Below, piece after piece: positions 27,015-35,961 of a stretch of DNA of 64,000 nt; position 1 is the first letter of the stretch; each line of letters starts with the position of its first letter. The position numbers were made by a program, and so were the translations under genes. This DNA is from Neisseria sp. 83E34 (GTDB lineage: Bacteria; Pseudomonadota; Gammaproteobacteria; Burkholderiales; Neisseriaceae). The DNA lies in the NCBI RefSeq assembly GCF_001308015.1, contig NZ_LGYH01000003.1:174857-238856 (forward strand), written 5' to 3'. Below the pieces are notes generated by a model, which saw nothing but the letters and a program-made list of their open reading frames with translations, searched no databases and was not told where the DNA came from.

Positions 27015-27877
27015 GCAGATTCCTTTGAGTTTTGGAGCGCGCGTTGTACGCCGAAGATGGAAAATAAGGCCAAGGTTAATCCGATCATGGATTGAACATT
27101 CAGGCTTTGCCCCAAAAACAGCCAGCCGAGCAGAAATGCCGCAATCGGGCTGAGCAGGCCGAGGGCGGACACCACGGCAGAGGGCAGTTTGTTGAGGCCA
27201 TAGAAAAACAAAACATAAGCCAATACGGTTCCGAGCAGACAGAGGTAAACATAGCCGCCTATATTGGCTGCGCTCAATGCCGGAAGCGGTGGTTCGAGCC
27301 ATAATGCCACGGGTAGGAGGCACAAGCCGCCAAGAAGCAATTGCCAGCCGGTGAAGGCCAATATGGAAAGGCCGAACCGCCAATGTTTCGAGAAAAAAAT
27401 CCCGATAGCCATCGAAGCTGCGCCAAGCAGGGCGCTGGCGATGCCAATCGGGTCGAACCGGATTTGTGGGGAATATACAAGCAACATTATGCCCGCCACA
27501 CCTAAAATAGCGGAAAACCAAGCGGTTTTAGGCGGTTTGCTTTTGCCGACCAGCCAAACCAGCAGCAAAACCATCAAAGTTTGCGTGGAAGTGAGAATGG
27601 CAGCCAGGCCGCCCGGCAGCCGGTAAGCGGAAACGAACAGCATGGCTTGGAAAAAGCCGATATTAAACACAGCCAGCAAAAATACTTTGCCGATTTCATG
27701 CTTTTCCGGCCATTCGCGTTTCCACAAAAGCAGCAGCAAGCCGGCCGGCAGCGTGCGCAGCAAAGCGGCGGTAAATGGCCGGTCGGGCGGCAGAAATTCG
27801 GTGGTCACTAAATAAGTGGAGCCCCAGATCAGCGGCGCGAGCGCGGTGATGAGGATAAGTGGAAAACGGTTGTGCAT
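27011..27877 (-). CDS. EamA/DMT-family permease
   Basis: A 288-residue inner-membrane protein with about ten helices in two repeats. LAPLIWGSTYLVTTEFLPPD near the start and GGLAAILTSTQTLMVLLLVWL are classic EamA (drug/metabolite transporter) segments; SAVVSALGLLSPIAAFLLGWLFLGQ marks the second half. It forms a coupled pair with the nitroreductase gene and is divergent from a MarR regulator. Its ribosome-binding AAGGT lies inside an operator palindrome, so repressor binding there could block expression. Substrate unknown. Confidence 0.9.
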   Translation of the reverse strand: MHNRFPLILITALAPLIWGSTYLVTTEFLPPDRPFTAALLRTLPAGLLLLLWKREWPEKHEIGKVFLLAVFNIGFFQAMLFVSAYRLPGGLAAILTSTQTLMVLLLVWLVGKSKPPKTAWFSAILGVAGIMLLVYSPQIRFDPIGIASALLGAASMAIGIFFSKHWRFGLSILAFTGWQLLLGGLCLLPVALWLEPPLPALSAANIGGYVYLCLLGTVLAYVLFFYGLNKLPSAVVSALGLLSPIAAFLLGWLFLGQSLNVQSMIGLTLALFSIFGVQRALQNSKESA

Positions 27878-27881
27878 GAAA

Positions 27882-27902
27882 TTACCTTGAATTCAAGATA
27901 AA
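27882..27902. promoter_or_regulatory. MarR operator candidate 1
   Basis: TTACCTTGAATTCAAGATAA is a near-perfect palindrome centred at 27891.5. It covers the permease ribosome-binding site and shares the TTAYCTTGA half-site with the second operator. Confidence 0.65.
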
Positions 27903-27917
27903 CGGATTGTGATGATA

Positions 27918-27941
27918 TTTTATCTTGAAGTCAAGGTAAAA
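27918..27941. promoter_or_regulatory. MarR operator candidate 2
   Basis: Arms TTATCTTGA and TCAAGGTAA around AG, centred at 27929.5, 38 bp from the first site. Same half-site sequence, in the shared divergent promoter region. Confidence 0.65.
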
Positions 27942-28054
27942 TATTGGGCGTGAAATCTCAAGATGCCGTTCCGGTAATGGGGCGGCACGCAAAATTTTTT
28001 TCAGACAGGCATCAAAGGCCGGGCGGCAACAACGGCATTCTTTAAGGGTAAACG

Positions 28055-28585
28055 ATGGATACAGACACACAGAAAACGCAGCAAGATGCGGTTCACCTGA
28101 TTGTGGCGCAGTGGCAGCGGGAAATGCCTGCGCTGGCGGCGGAGAATATGGCTTTAATCGGGCGTTTGAAGCGTTGCGCCGCTTTGGTTCAGCCTGAGTT
28201 GGACGGCGTGTTTGCCGAATACGGTTTAAGCGGCGGCGGATTTGACGTGTTGGCTACGCTGCGCCGTGCGGGCAGCCCGTACAGCCTCACGCCGACCGAG
28301 CTGTTTGCCTCGCTGATGGTAACATCAGGCACCATGACCACGCGCCTGAAAAATCTGGAGGCGCAGGGTTTGATCCGGCGTCTGCCGAATCCCGAAGATG
28401 CACGTAGCATGCTGGTGCAGCTTACCGAAAGCGGTAAGGCTTTGATCGAGGAAGCGGTGGTCAAGCATGTGGAAAACGAGCAAAGATTGCTGGCTGATGT
28501 GCCGCAGCAGATACAGCGCCAACTGAACGAGGGATTGGCCGCGCTTTTGCAGGTTTGGGAAAAGCAAAAGACAAGCAGTAAATAA
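28055..28585 (+). CDS. MarR-family transcriptional regulator
   Basis: A 176-residue winged-helix regulator. The recognition region is LTPTELFASLMVTSGTMTTRLKNLEAQGLIRR at about residues 89-120, followed by the wing PNPEDARSMLVQLTESG, both typical of MarR proteins. The N-terminal helices would form the dimer. It is divergent from the EamA/nitroreductase pair, and two matching palindromes fill the gap, so it most likely represses both units and responds to a small ligand, perhaps one the reductase or permease handles. A long-stem DUS pair follows. Confidence 0.93.
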   Translation: MDTDTQKTQQDAVHLIVAQWQREMPALAAENMALIGRLKRCAALVQPELDGVFAEYGLSGGGFDVLATLRRAGSPYSLTPTELFASLMVTSGTMTTRLKNLEAQGLIRRLPNPEDARSMLVQLTESGKALIEEAVVKHVENEQRLLADVPQQIQRQLNEGLAALLQVWEKQKTSSK

Positions 28586-28610
28586 GCTTGGTTTGTATCA
28601 GAGCACAAGT

Positions 28611-28659
28611 ATGCCTGTCTGAAAAGTTTTGGCTTCGCAGAAACTTTTCAGACAGGCAT
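28611..28659 (+). terminator. Extended inverted DUS pair after the MarR gene
   Basis: The DUS arms extend to ATGCCTGTCTGAAAAGTTT and its complement, an unusually long stem of 19 bp with a short loop. Confidence 0.8.
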
Positions 28660-28939
28660 TGTTGCTTGGATCGGCCTAAACAATTTATGCGTAACGCAAT
28701 AATCCGGATTGAATGGTTTTTTCTTTAAATGACTTAAAAAAGCTTTTTTGTTTCAGATTTGCCAAAAAGCTTGATGGATTGTTTTTTAACTAATCGTTTG
28801 ATTGGAATAAAAAATTATAAAACAAATTATAAAAGTTAAAATATTTCATAAAAATGTTAAATCTATTAAAGCAGAAAAAACCGCTTTCCGCTATGATGGT
28901 TTTTCGTTTGGCTACTTTAAGATGATTGGGAGCAGCATT
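28660..28939. other. AT-rich leader of the ABC importer genes
   Basis: No gene is supported. The stretch has long A and T runs, including a self-complementary AAAAAAGCTTTTTT near 28737. A TATGAT at 28892-28897 could be a -10 box but lacks a convincing -35. Confidence 0.4.
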
Positions 28940-29971
28940 ATGACCGTTTCTTACAAAATTTCTCTTCCTTTGAGTGTGCTGGCGGCAGCTTTATTGTCGG
29001 CTTGTTCGCCCGCAGAACAAAAAACTGCGGCTCCGGCTGCTTCCGGTGCTTCGGCTGCAAGCGGCGCGTCTGCGGTAGGGGATAAGCGCATTGCGATTAC
29101 GGCGATTGTGGAGCATCCGGCGTTGGATGCTGTGCGTAAGGGAGCGTTGGAGCAGCTCAAAGCAGAGGGCTTTGAGGAAGGGAAAAACCTGAAAGTCGAT
29201 TTCCAAAGCGCGCAAGGCAATCCGGCCACTGCTGCGCAGATTGCGAAAAAATTTGCCGGCGACAAGCCTGATGCGGTGATTGCGATTGCTACACCGAGCG
29301 CTCAGGCGATGGTGGCGGCTTCTAAAGATATTCCGATTGTTTATTCGGCGGTTACCGATCCTGTGGCGGCCAAATTGGTGCCGGGCTGGGAAGCTTCGGG
29401 CAGTAATGTAACGGGTGTGTCGGACGACGTGCCGCTCGGGCCGCAAATTGATTTGATGAAAAAGTTGGTACCTGAGCTGAAAAACGTGGGTTATGTGTTC
29501 AGTCCGGGCGAAGTGAATTCAACGGTGGTGCTGGATCGTTTGAAAGCCGATTTGGGCAAACAGGGCATCACGTTGTCTGCCGTGCCGGCCCAGCGCAGCA
29601 CGGACGTTTTGCCTGCTGCACGCAGCTTGGGCGGCAAAACCCAGCTGATTTACACTTCGTTGGATAACAATGTGGTATCCGCTTACGAATCAATGTATAA
29701 GGCGGCCAACGAGATTAAAGTGCCGCTGATGGCTGCGGACACGGCTTCGGTGAAACGTGGGGCTGTGGCGGCTTTGGGCATTGACTATACCAGCCTCGGC
29801 AAGGAAACCGGCAAGGTTGTGGCGCGTATTCTGAAAGGTGAGGCCGCAGGCAGCATTCCTTCGCAGCGCATGGATAAGTTCGACCTGTTTTTAAGCCCCA
29901 AACATGCTGCGGAGCAGGGCATCACGCTGCCGGAAGATTTAAAAGCGCAGGCGGCTGAAATGGTTGAATAA
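28940..29971 (+). CDS. ABC importer substrate-binding lipoprotein (ABC_sub_bind family)
   Basis: A 343-residue lipoprotein. The signal LSVLAAALLSAC has a lipobox with Cys, followed by an Ala/Ser-rich linker. The mature domain has IAITAIVEHPALDAVRKGAL and later IVYSAVTDPVAAKLV, matching the COG2984 family that works with COG4120 permeases and COG1101 ATPases. In streptococci the similar TrpXYZ system imports tryptophan; here the ligand is unknown. The ATG at 28940 is chosen because it begins a clean lipoprotein signal. Permease and ATPase genes follow. Confidence 0.9.
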   Translation: MTVSYKISLPLSVLAAALLSACSPAEQKTAAPAASGASAASGASAVGDKRIAITAIVEHPALDAVRKGALEQLKAEGFEEGKNLKVDFQSAQGNPATAAQIAKKFAGDKPDAVIAIATPSAQAMVAASKDIPIVYSAVTDPVAAKLVPGWEASGSNVTGVSDDVPLGPQIDLMKKLVPELKNVGYVFSPGEVNSTVVLDRLKADLGKQGITLSAVPAQRSTDVLPAARSLGGKTQLIYTSLDNNVVSAYESMYKAANEIKVPLMAADTASVKRGAVAALGIDYTSLGKETGKVVARILKGEAAGSIPSQRMDKFDLFLSPKHAAEQGITLPEDLKAQAAEMVE

Positions 29972-30065
29972 GCAATTTGTATTGAAGCGATCCATAACCG
30001 ATGTGGCCCGATAGCCTGCATCGGTTTTGGGTTTTCGGAATGCCTGTCTGAAAATTGTTTGAATA

Positions 30066-30095
30066 TACTGTGGTGAACCAACTAAATAGTATGAC
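30066..30095 (+). repeat. Degenerate Correia-like element end
   Basis: GTGGTGAACCAACT then AAATAGTATGACGG resembles the element at 753-787 with one run shortened. A single DUS (30040-30052) precedes it in the 175-bp gap. Confidence 0.35.
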
Positions 30096-30146
30096 GGCAG
30101 TGTTACTGTGCAAGTTGGTTTGCAATAGCTATAAAAAAGGAAATTC

Positions 30147-31052
30147 ATGTCTTTGCTTGCTTTGTTCGGCACATTTGAAACCGGTTTGGTTTATGCGCTG
30201 GTGGCGCTGGGTGTGCTGCTTTCTTTCCGTATCCTTGATTTTCCCGATCTCACTGCCGACGGCAGCTTCCCGCTCGGCGCGTTTTCCTGCGCAGTGTGTA
30301 TGGTGGCGGGCATCAATCCGCTTTTGGCGGTAGGTATAGGTTTTTTGGCGGGCGCGCTATCGGGTGTGATTACCGCGTGGCTGCATGTGAAGCTGGGTAT
30401 TTTGCAGCTTTTGGCGGGAATTATCGTGATGACCGCGCTTTATTCGGTAAACCTGCGTATCGGCGGTGCGCCCAATATTCCGCTCTTGGGCAGCGATACG
30501 GTGTTTGATTTGTTTACTCCTTTTATTGGCAGTGGTATGTGGCAGAATTCTGCCGTGTTGCTGGTGTTTGTGCTGCTGGTGAAATTTGCGCTGGATTGGT
30601 TTTTCGCTACCGAAACGGGTTTGTCTATGCGCGCTACCGGTGCCAATCCGCGCATGGCGCGCGCGCAAGGTATTTCGACCGGTAATATGGTGCTGCTCGG
30701 CATGGCGCTTTCCAACGGCTTGATTGCTATGGCAGGTGCGTTGTTTGCCCAGCTTGTGGGCGGTGCCGACGTGAGCGCGGGTTTGGGCACGATAGTGTTC
30801 GGCTTGGCGGCTGTGATTTTGGGCGAAGCTTTGCTGCCGAGTAAAAATATCTGGCTGGTTACGCTTTCTGTGATTCTCGGCTCGGTGATTTACCGCCTGT
30901 TCATCATGGTGGCCATGGGCAGCGAAACCCTTTCCGGCTTGGGACTGCAAACGCAGGATTTGAACTTGGTAACGTCGGTGTTGGTGGTGTTGGTGTTGAT
31001 GCTGCCTAAAACCAAAGCAAAGCTTCAGATGAAAAGGAAACAATTGTCATGA
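30147..31052 (+). CDS. ABC importer permease (COG4120 type)
   Basis: A 301-residue inner-membrane protein with about eight to nine helices, related to branched-chain amino-acid permeases. LDFPDLTADGSFPLGAF near residue 28 and MRATGANPRMARAQGIST in the middle are strongly conserved in this group; the second forms the coupling helix that contacts the ATPase. It follows the binding protein after 175 bp and overlaps the ATPase gene by four bases (ATGA), so the two are translationally coupled. Confidence 0.92.
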   Translation: MSLLALFGTFETGLVYALVALGVLLSFRILDFPDLTADGSFPLGAFSCAVCMVAGINPLLAVGIGFLAGALSGVITAWLHVKLGILQLLAGIIVMTALYSVNLRIGGAPNIPLLGSDTVFDLFTPFIGSGMWQNSAVLLVFVLLVKFALDWFFATETGLSMRATGANPRMARAQGISTGNMVLLGMALSNGLIAMAGALFAQLVGGADVSAGLGTIVFGLAAVILGEALLPSKNIWLVTLSVILGSVIYRLFIMVAMGSETLSGLGLQTQDLNLVTSVLVVLVLMLPKTKAKLQMKRKQLS

Positions 31053-31843
31053 TGCGCGCAGAAAATTTACGCTTAACCTTCAACCCCGGTACGCCGATTG
31101 AAAATCCGGCTTTGCGCGGCATGAGTTTGGACATCAAAGACGGCGAATTTGTGACCGTGATCGGCAGTAACGGCGCAGGCAAATCCACTTTCCTCAATGC
31201 CATCAGCGGCGACATTGCGGTGGATTCCGGCAGCATCCATATCGACGGTGCGGACGTAACGCGCCTGCCCGCCTACAAGCGTGCCAATCTGGTGGCGCGG
31301 GTGTTTCAAGACCCAATGGCCGGCACATGCGAGAAATTGAGTATTGAAGAGAACATGGCGCTGGCCTACAAACGCGGTCGCACGCGCGGCTTGAGAGGGG
31401 CTTTAAACAAAGCCAACCGCGAAATTTTCCGCGAAAAGCTCTCGATTTTGAAGCTCGGTTTGGAAAACCGCCTCACCGACCGCATGGGTTTGCTTTCCGG
31501 CGGGCAAAGGCAGGCCGTGAGCTTGCTGATGGCCAGTTTGCAACCTTCCAAAATCCTGCTGCTCGACGAACACACCGCCGCGCTCGACCCGAAAACCGCT
31601 GCTTTTGTGTTGGAGCTGACCGACCAAATCATTACCGAAAACAAACTGACGGCCATGATGGTCACCCATTCCATGCAGCAGGCGCTTGACCACGGCCACC
31701 GCACGGTGATGCTGCATCAGGGCAAGGTTGTGTTGGATGTGGCGGGCGAAAAACGAAAAGGCATGGGTGTGCGCGACTTGCTGGATATGTTTGAAAAAAC
31801 GCGGGGTGAAAAAGTGAGCGATGATTCGCTGCTTTTGAGTTAG
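31049..31843 (+). CDS. ABC importer ATPase (COG1101 type)
   Basis: A 264-residue ATPase with Walker A GSNGAGKST, signature LSGGQRQAVSLLMA, Walker B ILLLDEHTAALDP and the switch HSMQQAL. The Glu-His-Thr-Ala-Ala variant after the Walker B is characteristic of this subfamily. It powers the importer formed with the upstream permease and lipoprotein. The start codon overlaps the permease stop; a second ATG follows immediately. A DUS terminator ends the operon. Confidence 0.95.
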   Translation: MMRAENLRLTFNPGTPIENPALRGMSLDIKDGEFVTVIGSNGAGKSTFLNAISGDIAVDSGSIHIDGADVTRLPAYKRANLVARVFQDPMAGTCEKLSIEENMALAYKRGRTRGLRGALNKANREIFREKLSILKLGLENRLTDRMGLLSGGQRQAVSLLMASLQPSKILLLDEHTAALDPKTAAFVLELTDQIITENKLTAMMVTHSMQQALDHGHRTVMLHQGKVVLDVAGEKRKGMGVRDLLDMFEKTRGEKVSDDSLLLS

Positions 31844-31862
31844 TGTTTGAGAATAATAGAGA

Positions 31863-31894
31863 ATGCCTGTCTGAAACCGTTTTCAGACAGGCAT
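31863..31894. terminator. Inverted DUS pair after the ABC operon
   Basis: A facing pair with a T-run, also downstream of the porin fragment on the other strand. Confidence 0.8.
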
Positions 31895-31920
31895 TGTTTT
31901 TTGCCCGCGTGCTGCAAACA

Positions 31921-32232
31921 TTAATCATCGGGCTTCAAAAAACCGGCTTCTTTCTTTTGACGCGTGCGCTCCCGCATGGATAAAGGCTTTTTAGCGTGTT
32001 CGTTTTCGGAAGCCTGTTCCCATTCGCTGCTTTGCCCGCCGATGCGGTGGCTGCCGCGGATGCAGATGTGGCTGCCTAAGTCGTTGATGGTGGTGCGGGT
32101 GTGTTTCGGGTTGCCGGAGGTTTGGATGCGCGAAACAGAAATGCCGCTTTTAACGGTGCCATAGAGTTTCACTTCGCTCCATGCGAAGGCAGGGAAGAGG
32201 GCGGCAGATAAAATAAACATTAAATTTTTCAT
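31921..32232 (-). pseudogene. Truncated porin N-terminus
   Basis: A 103-residue product keeps a signal peptide (MKNLMFILSAALFPAFAWS) and the start of a Neisseria-type trimeric porin: SEVKLYGTVKSGISVSR then NDLGSHICIRGSH, where full porins read LYGTIKAGVE and DLGSKIGFKG. After about 70 residues it loses the barrel pattern and ends in a charged tail (MRERTRQKKEAGF), whereas real porins run to about 330 residues. It is therefore a porin remnant or a small secreted derivative. The ATG at 32232 starts the signal peptide. Confidence 0.65.
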
Positions 32233-32315
32233 GGCGATTTGCGGATAATGTGTTGCAAGCGGTGTATTATAAAATGTATAAACGTAAACAAGCGGCATTT
32301 TTCTAAAGGAATCAT

Positions 32316-33635
32316 ATGGATATTTTAACCCGATTGCAAAACCTGCCTCCGGGCAAGTTCCACTATAAGTTATTGGTGCTGATTGGTTTGGGCTGGCTGT
32401 TTGATGCCATGGATACCGGCATGGTATCGTTTGTGTTGGCGACTTTGGGCAAAGAATGGAATCTGGCGCCTGCCGAACTGGGCTGGATTGTCAGTGTCGG
32501 CTTTATCGGCATGGCCCTGGGCGCAGTGTTGAGCGGGCGGGTGGCAGACCGGATCGGGCGCAAAAATGTGTTTATCGCCACGATGGTGGTGTATAGCATT
32601 GCCACGGGTTTGTGCGCTTTTGCTTGGGATTTGGCGAGCCTGCTGTTTTTCCGCTTTTGGGTGGGCTTCGGCTTGGGCGGTCAGCTGCCGGTGGCGGTGT
32701 CGCTGGTGAGTGAGTATGCGCCGCCGAAAGTGCGCGGGCGTTTTATTGTGTTGCTGGAAAGTTTTTGGGGCTTGGGCTGGCTGGCGGCGGCGCTGGTGTC
32801 GTATTTCTTTATTCCGCATTACGGCTGGCAGAGTGCGTTTCTGATCGGTGCGCTGCCGGTGTTTTACGCATTTTTCGTGTGGAAACTCCTGCCTGAATCG
32901 GTACCTTATCTCATCAATAAAGGGCGTGTGCAGGAAGCACATGAGATTGTGTCCAAACTTGAAGCGCAGGCCGGTTTGCCGGTGGCGGAAACGGCTAAGG
33001 TGGCCGAGCAGCCTTCTGCCGAGCCGCCGCGTTTTGCCCAGCTCTGGCAGGCGCCGTTTGCCAAACGCACGTTGATGCTGTGGCTGATTTGGTTCGGCAT
33101 CGTGTTTTCGTATTACGGCATTTTCACTTGGCTGCCGAAGCTGCTGGTAGAGCAGGGGCATACGGTGGTGAAAACGTTTGAATATGTGCTGGTGATGATT
33201 CTGGCGCAATTGCCCGGCTATTTCGCGGCGGCGGTGTTGGTGGAAAAAATCGGCCGCAAGGCTACGCTGGCGGGCTTTCTGTTTGCCTGTGCCGTGTGTG
33301 CGTATTTCTTCGGCCGCAGCGATTCGGTGGCGATGATTATGTTTTGGGGCTGCTGGATGTCGTTTTTCAACTTGGGCGCATGGGGCGTGCTTTACACTTA
33401 CACGCCCGAGCTGTATCCGGTGCGTTTCCGTGCGTTTGGTTCCGGTTGGGCAGGCGCTATCGGGCGCGTCGGCGGGATTGTCGCGCCGATGGCCGTAGCG
33501 GCGATGATCAGCGGCGAAGACGGATTCGGGCGGATTTTTGTGATGTTCACAGCGGTGCTTATGGCTGTGGTGGCGGTGATTGTGGTGTTGGGCGAAGAAA
33601 CCAAAGGCCGTACGCTGGAAGACATCAGCGGGTAA
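32316..33635 (+). CDS. MFS transporter, NiaP/aromatic-acid type
   Basis: A 439-residue, twelve-helix major facilitator. GWLFDAMDTGMVSFVLATL in helix 1 with the DxxD-like acid pair, GRVADRIGRKNVF in the loop 2-3, and PESVPYLINKGR after helix 6 place it with the NiaP/benzoate-type proton symporters. The second half has VEKIGRKAT and the TPELYPVRFRAFGSG motif. Niacin or a small aromatic acid is the likely cargo by family, not shown. AAAGGAA precedes the ATG. Confidence 0.85.
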   Translation: MDILTRLQNLPPGKFHYKLLVLIGLGWLFDAMDTGMVSFVLATLGKEWNLAPAELGWIVSVGFIGMALGAVLSGRVADRIGRKNVFIATMVVYSIATGLCAFAWDLASLLFFRFWVGFGLGGQLPVAVSLVSEYAPPKVRGRFIVLLESFWGLGWLAAALVSYFFIPHYGWQSAFLIGALPVFYAFFVWKLLPESVPYLINKGRVQEAHEIVSKLEAQAGLPVAETAKVAEQPSAEPPRFAQLWQAPFAKRTLMLWLIWFGIVFSYYGIFTWLPKLLVEQGHTVVKTFEYVLVMILAQLPGYFAAAVLVEKIGRKATLAGFLFACAVCAYFFGRSDSVAMIMFWGCWMSFFNLGAWGVLYTYTPELYPVRFRAFGSGWAGAIGRVGGIVAPMAVAAMISGEDGFGRIFVMFTAVLMAVVAVIVVLGEETKGRTLEDISG

Positions 33636-33702
33636 TGATGGAACAATGCCTGTCTGAAAATATTCCGATTAGCGGCAACGTGTTGAAATTTAGGAAACGG
33701 CT

Positions 33703-34746
33703 ATGGATATACGAAAACACCATTTGCAGCGGGCGGTGGAGCAGCAGATTATCAACGGGCAGCAGGCCGATGATTTGTGGGCGTTTTGGCAGCAGCAAAA
33801 CAGTAATGTGCCGCAGTTTAGCTTCACCCATGTTTTGTATTACCTCGGCGGGTTGCTGGCAATCGGTGCGATGTCGCTGTTTATGACCCTAGGCTGGGAA
33901 ACGTTTGGCGGCGCGGCGATTGTGGTGTTGTGTTTGGTTTACGGCGCGGCAGGTTTGGTGTTGACCGAATATTTCCGCAAACGCAGCCTGCATATTCCGG
34001 CCGGCATCTGCGCTACGTTTGTGGTGGTGTTGGTGCCGCTGGCCGTGTATGGCGCGCAGCAGGCATTGGGTTTCTGGCCGGATAATGAAATGGCTTACCG
34101 CGATTACCACCGCTGGATAGACTGGCGCTGGCTGATGATGGAGCTGGCCACGCTGGCTGCCGCTGCCGTGATGCTGTGGCGTTACCGCTACCCGTTTTTG
34201 GTGATGCCCGTTGCCATTACGCTGTGGTATATGTCGATGGATATTGCCGATTGGATTTTCTACGGCCACGGCGGGGTTTACGATTGGCGGCTCAAGCAGC
34301 AGGTTTCCGCCTTGTTTGGTGCGGTTATGATTCTGCTGGCGTTTTGGGTGGATTTCCGTAACCGGAGCGAGCGCGATTATCCGTTTTGGCTGTATCTTTT
34401 CGGCGTGATTACGTTTTGGGGCGGCCTCAGCCTGATGGATTCCGACAGCGAATGGAATAAATTTTGTTATTTTCTGTTGAACATGGCTATGGTGTTTACC
34501 GGCGTGTTGATCCGCCGCCGCGTGTTTGCCGTGTTCGGTGCGTTCGGTATGTTTGGTTATTGCTGGCATCTGGCCGATAAAATCTTTAAAAACAGCTGGC
34601 TGTTTCCGATTTCTCTCACGCTCATCGGCCTGTTGATTGTGTGCATCGGTGTATGGTGGCAGCGGAACGAAGCAATTTATACGCAGAAGCTGCAAAACAA
34701 AATGCCGCAAGCAGTGCGCCGTTTTTTGCAGCGTAAGTTTCAGTGA
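33703..34746 (+). CDS. DUF2157-like membrane protein
   Basis: A 347-residue membrane protein. The N-terminal 35 residues form a soluble helical segment (HHLQRAVEQQIINGQQADDLW) as in DUF2157 proteins, followed by about nine to ten hydrophobic helices with repeated WxxDFRN and WFYGHGG-like loops and a basic tail. Function unknown. It follows the MFS gene by 67 bp, with a single DUS in between, so it may share the transcript. AGGAAA precedes the ATG. Confidence 0.75.
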   Translation: MDIRKHHLQRAVEQQIINGQQADDLWAFWQQQNSNVPQFSFTHVLYYLGGLLAIGAMSLFMTLGWETFGGAAIVVLCLVYGAAGLVLTEYFRKRSLHIPAGICATFVVVLVPLAVYGAQQALGFWPDNEMAYRDYHRWIDWRWLMMELATLAAAAVMLWRYRYPFLVMPVAITLWYMSMDIADWIFYGHGGVYDWRLKQQVSALFGAVMILLAFWVDFRNRSERDYPFWLYLFGVITFWGGLSLMDSDSEWNKFCYFLLNMAMVFTGVLIRRRVFAVFGAFGMFGYCWHLADKIFKNSWLFPISLTLIGLLIVCIGVWWQRNEAIYTQKLQNKMPQAVRRFLQRKFQ

Positions 34747-34751
34747 TAAAA

Positions 34752-34787
34752 CCATGCCTGTCTGAAAAAGCTTTCAGACAGGCATGG
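34752..34787. terminator. Inverted DUS pair between convergent genes
   Basis: Arms extended to CCATGCCTGTCTGAAA and its complement, bidirectional between the DUF2157-like gene and metB. Confidence 0.8.
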
Positions 34788-34800
34788 TTCATTCCGCTGC

Positions 34801-35961
34801 TCAAGCCACGGTATCCAGCGCTGCGGCAATGTCGCAGTAAATATCATCAATATCTTCAATGCCCACCGAAAAACGCAGCAAGCCCTTGCGGATGCCTAAT
34901 TCCCGTTTTAACTCCGGCGGCATACCGCTGTGGGATTGGGAATAGCTGTGGTTGACCAGGCTTTCCACGCCGCCGAGGCTGGAGGCCATTTTGACGAGCT
35001 TCATGTTTTTAACCACGCTGTTGGCAGCTTCCACGCTGTCGTTTTTCAGGTAAACCGAAACCACGCCGCCGAAACCGCGCATTTGCCGCGCGGCCAGGTT
35101 GTGGTGTTCGTGGCTCGGCAGGCCGGGGTAGAACATTTTTTCTATGGCAGGGTGTTGCTCCAAACGGCGCGCCAATTCGAGCGCGTTATCGCAATGCTGC
35201 TGCATCCGCAGTGCAAGCGTTTTGATGCCGCGCAATACCAGCGCGCAATCCATCGGCCCGGCCACACCGCCGGTGTTGACCATCATGGTTTGCAGCGGCT
35301 CGGCCAGCCCGGGCGTTTTGGCGACTACCACGCCCATCAACACGTCGGAATGGCCGCACAGGTATTTGGTGGCGGAATGGAACACAATGTCGCAGCCCAT
35401 ATCGAGCGGGTTTTGCAGATAAGGCGTAGCAAAGGTGTTGTCTATGCCTACCAGTGCGCCGGCGGCTTTGGCTTTGGCGGCCAGCAGAGGAATATCCACC
35501 AGGCGCAGCAAGGGGTTGGACGGCGTTTCCAGCCAAACCAGCTTCACTTTCCCTTCGGCCAAAATGCGGTCGAGGTTTTCGGGTTGGGTGAGGTCGGCAA
35601 ACACAACGTTTACGCCCCATTTGGCATAAACCTGCGTCAGCAAATCATAGCTGCCGCCGTAGATGTCGCCCACGGCTACGATGGTGTCGCCGGGTGTAAG
35701 AAATGTGCGGAACACGCAGTCGATGCCCGCCATGCCGCTGGCAAACGCAAAGCCGTGCGAGCCGTGCTCCAGCGCGGCTACGGTATCTTCCAACACTTTG
35801 CGCGTAGGGTTGGCGAGGCGGGAATAGCGGTAGGGGATTTTTTCACCGATTTCATGCATGGCAAACATGCTGTTTTGATAAATAGGCGGCATAATCGCAC
35901 GGTTGTGTTCGTCGCAATCATATCCGGTGTGGATGGCTTCGGTGGAGAATTGATAATTCAT
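34801..35961 (-). CDS. metB: Cystathionine gamma-synthase/trans-sulfuration enzyme
   Basis: A 386-residue PLP enzyme of the Cys/Met metabolism family. The pyridoxal lysine lies in SATKYLCGHSDVLMG, preceded by DNTFATPYLQNP; YSRLANPTRKVLE and GSHGFAFASGMAGI are further signatures. The family includes cystathionine gamma-synthase, which joins an activated homoserine to cysteine, and beta-lyase; MetB is the better fit by the N-terminal AIHTGYD and the conserved SLGGVESLVNHS. Start ATG at 35961 follows GGAAGC. With metE it belongs to methionine synthesis, although the two are far apart. Confidence 0.88.
   Translation of the reverse strand: MNYQFSTEAIHTGYDCDEHNRAIMPPIYQNSMFAMHEIGEKIPYRYSRLANPTRKVLEDTVAALEHGSHGFAFASGMAGIDCVFRTFLTPGDTIVAVGDIYGGSYDLLTQVYAKWGVNVVFADLTQPENLDRILAEGKVKLVWLETPSNPLLRLVDIPLLAAKAKAAGALVGIDNTFATPYLQNPLDMGCDIVFHSATKYLCGHSDVLMGVVVAKTPGLAEPLQTMMVNTGGVAGPMDCALVLRGIKTLALRMQQHCDNALELARRLEQHPAIEKMFYPGLPSHEHHNLAARQMRGFGGVVSVYLKNDSVEAANSVVKNMKLVKMASSLGGVESLVNHSYSQSHSGMPPELKRELGIRKGLLRFSVGIEDIDDIYCDIAAALDTVA

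Noticed and set aside
32370..33209. 279-codon open frame opposite the MFS gene
   Set aside because: His/Gln/Arg-rich mirror of membrane-protein codons.
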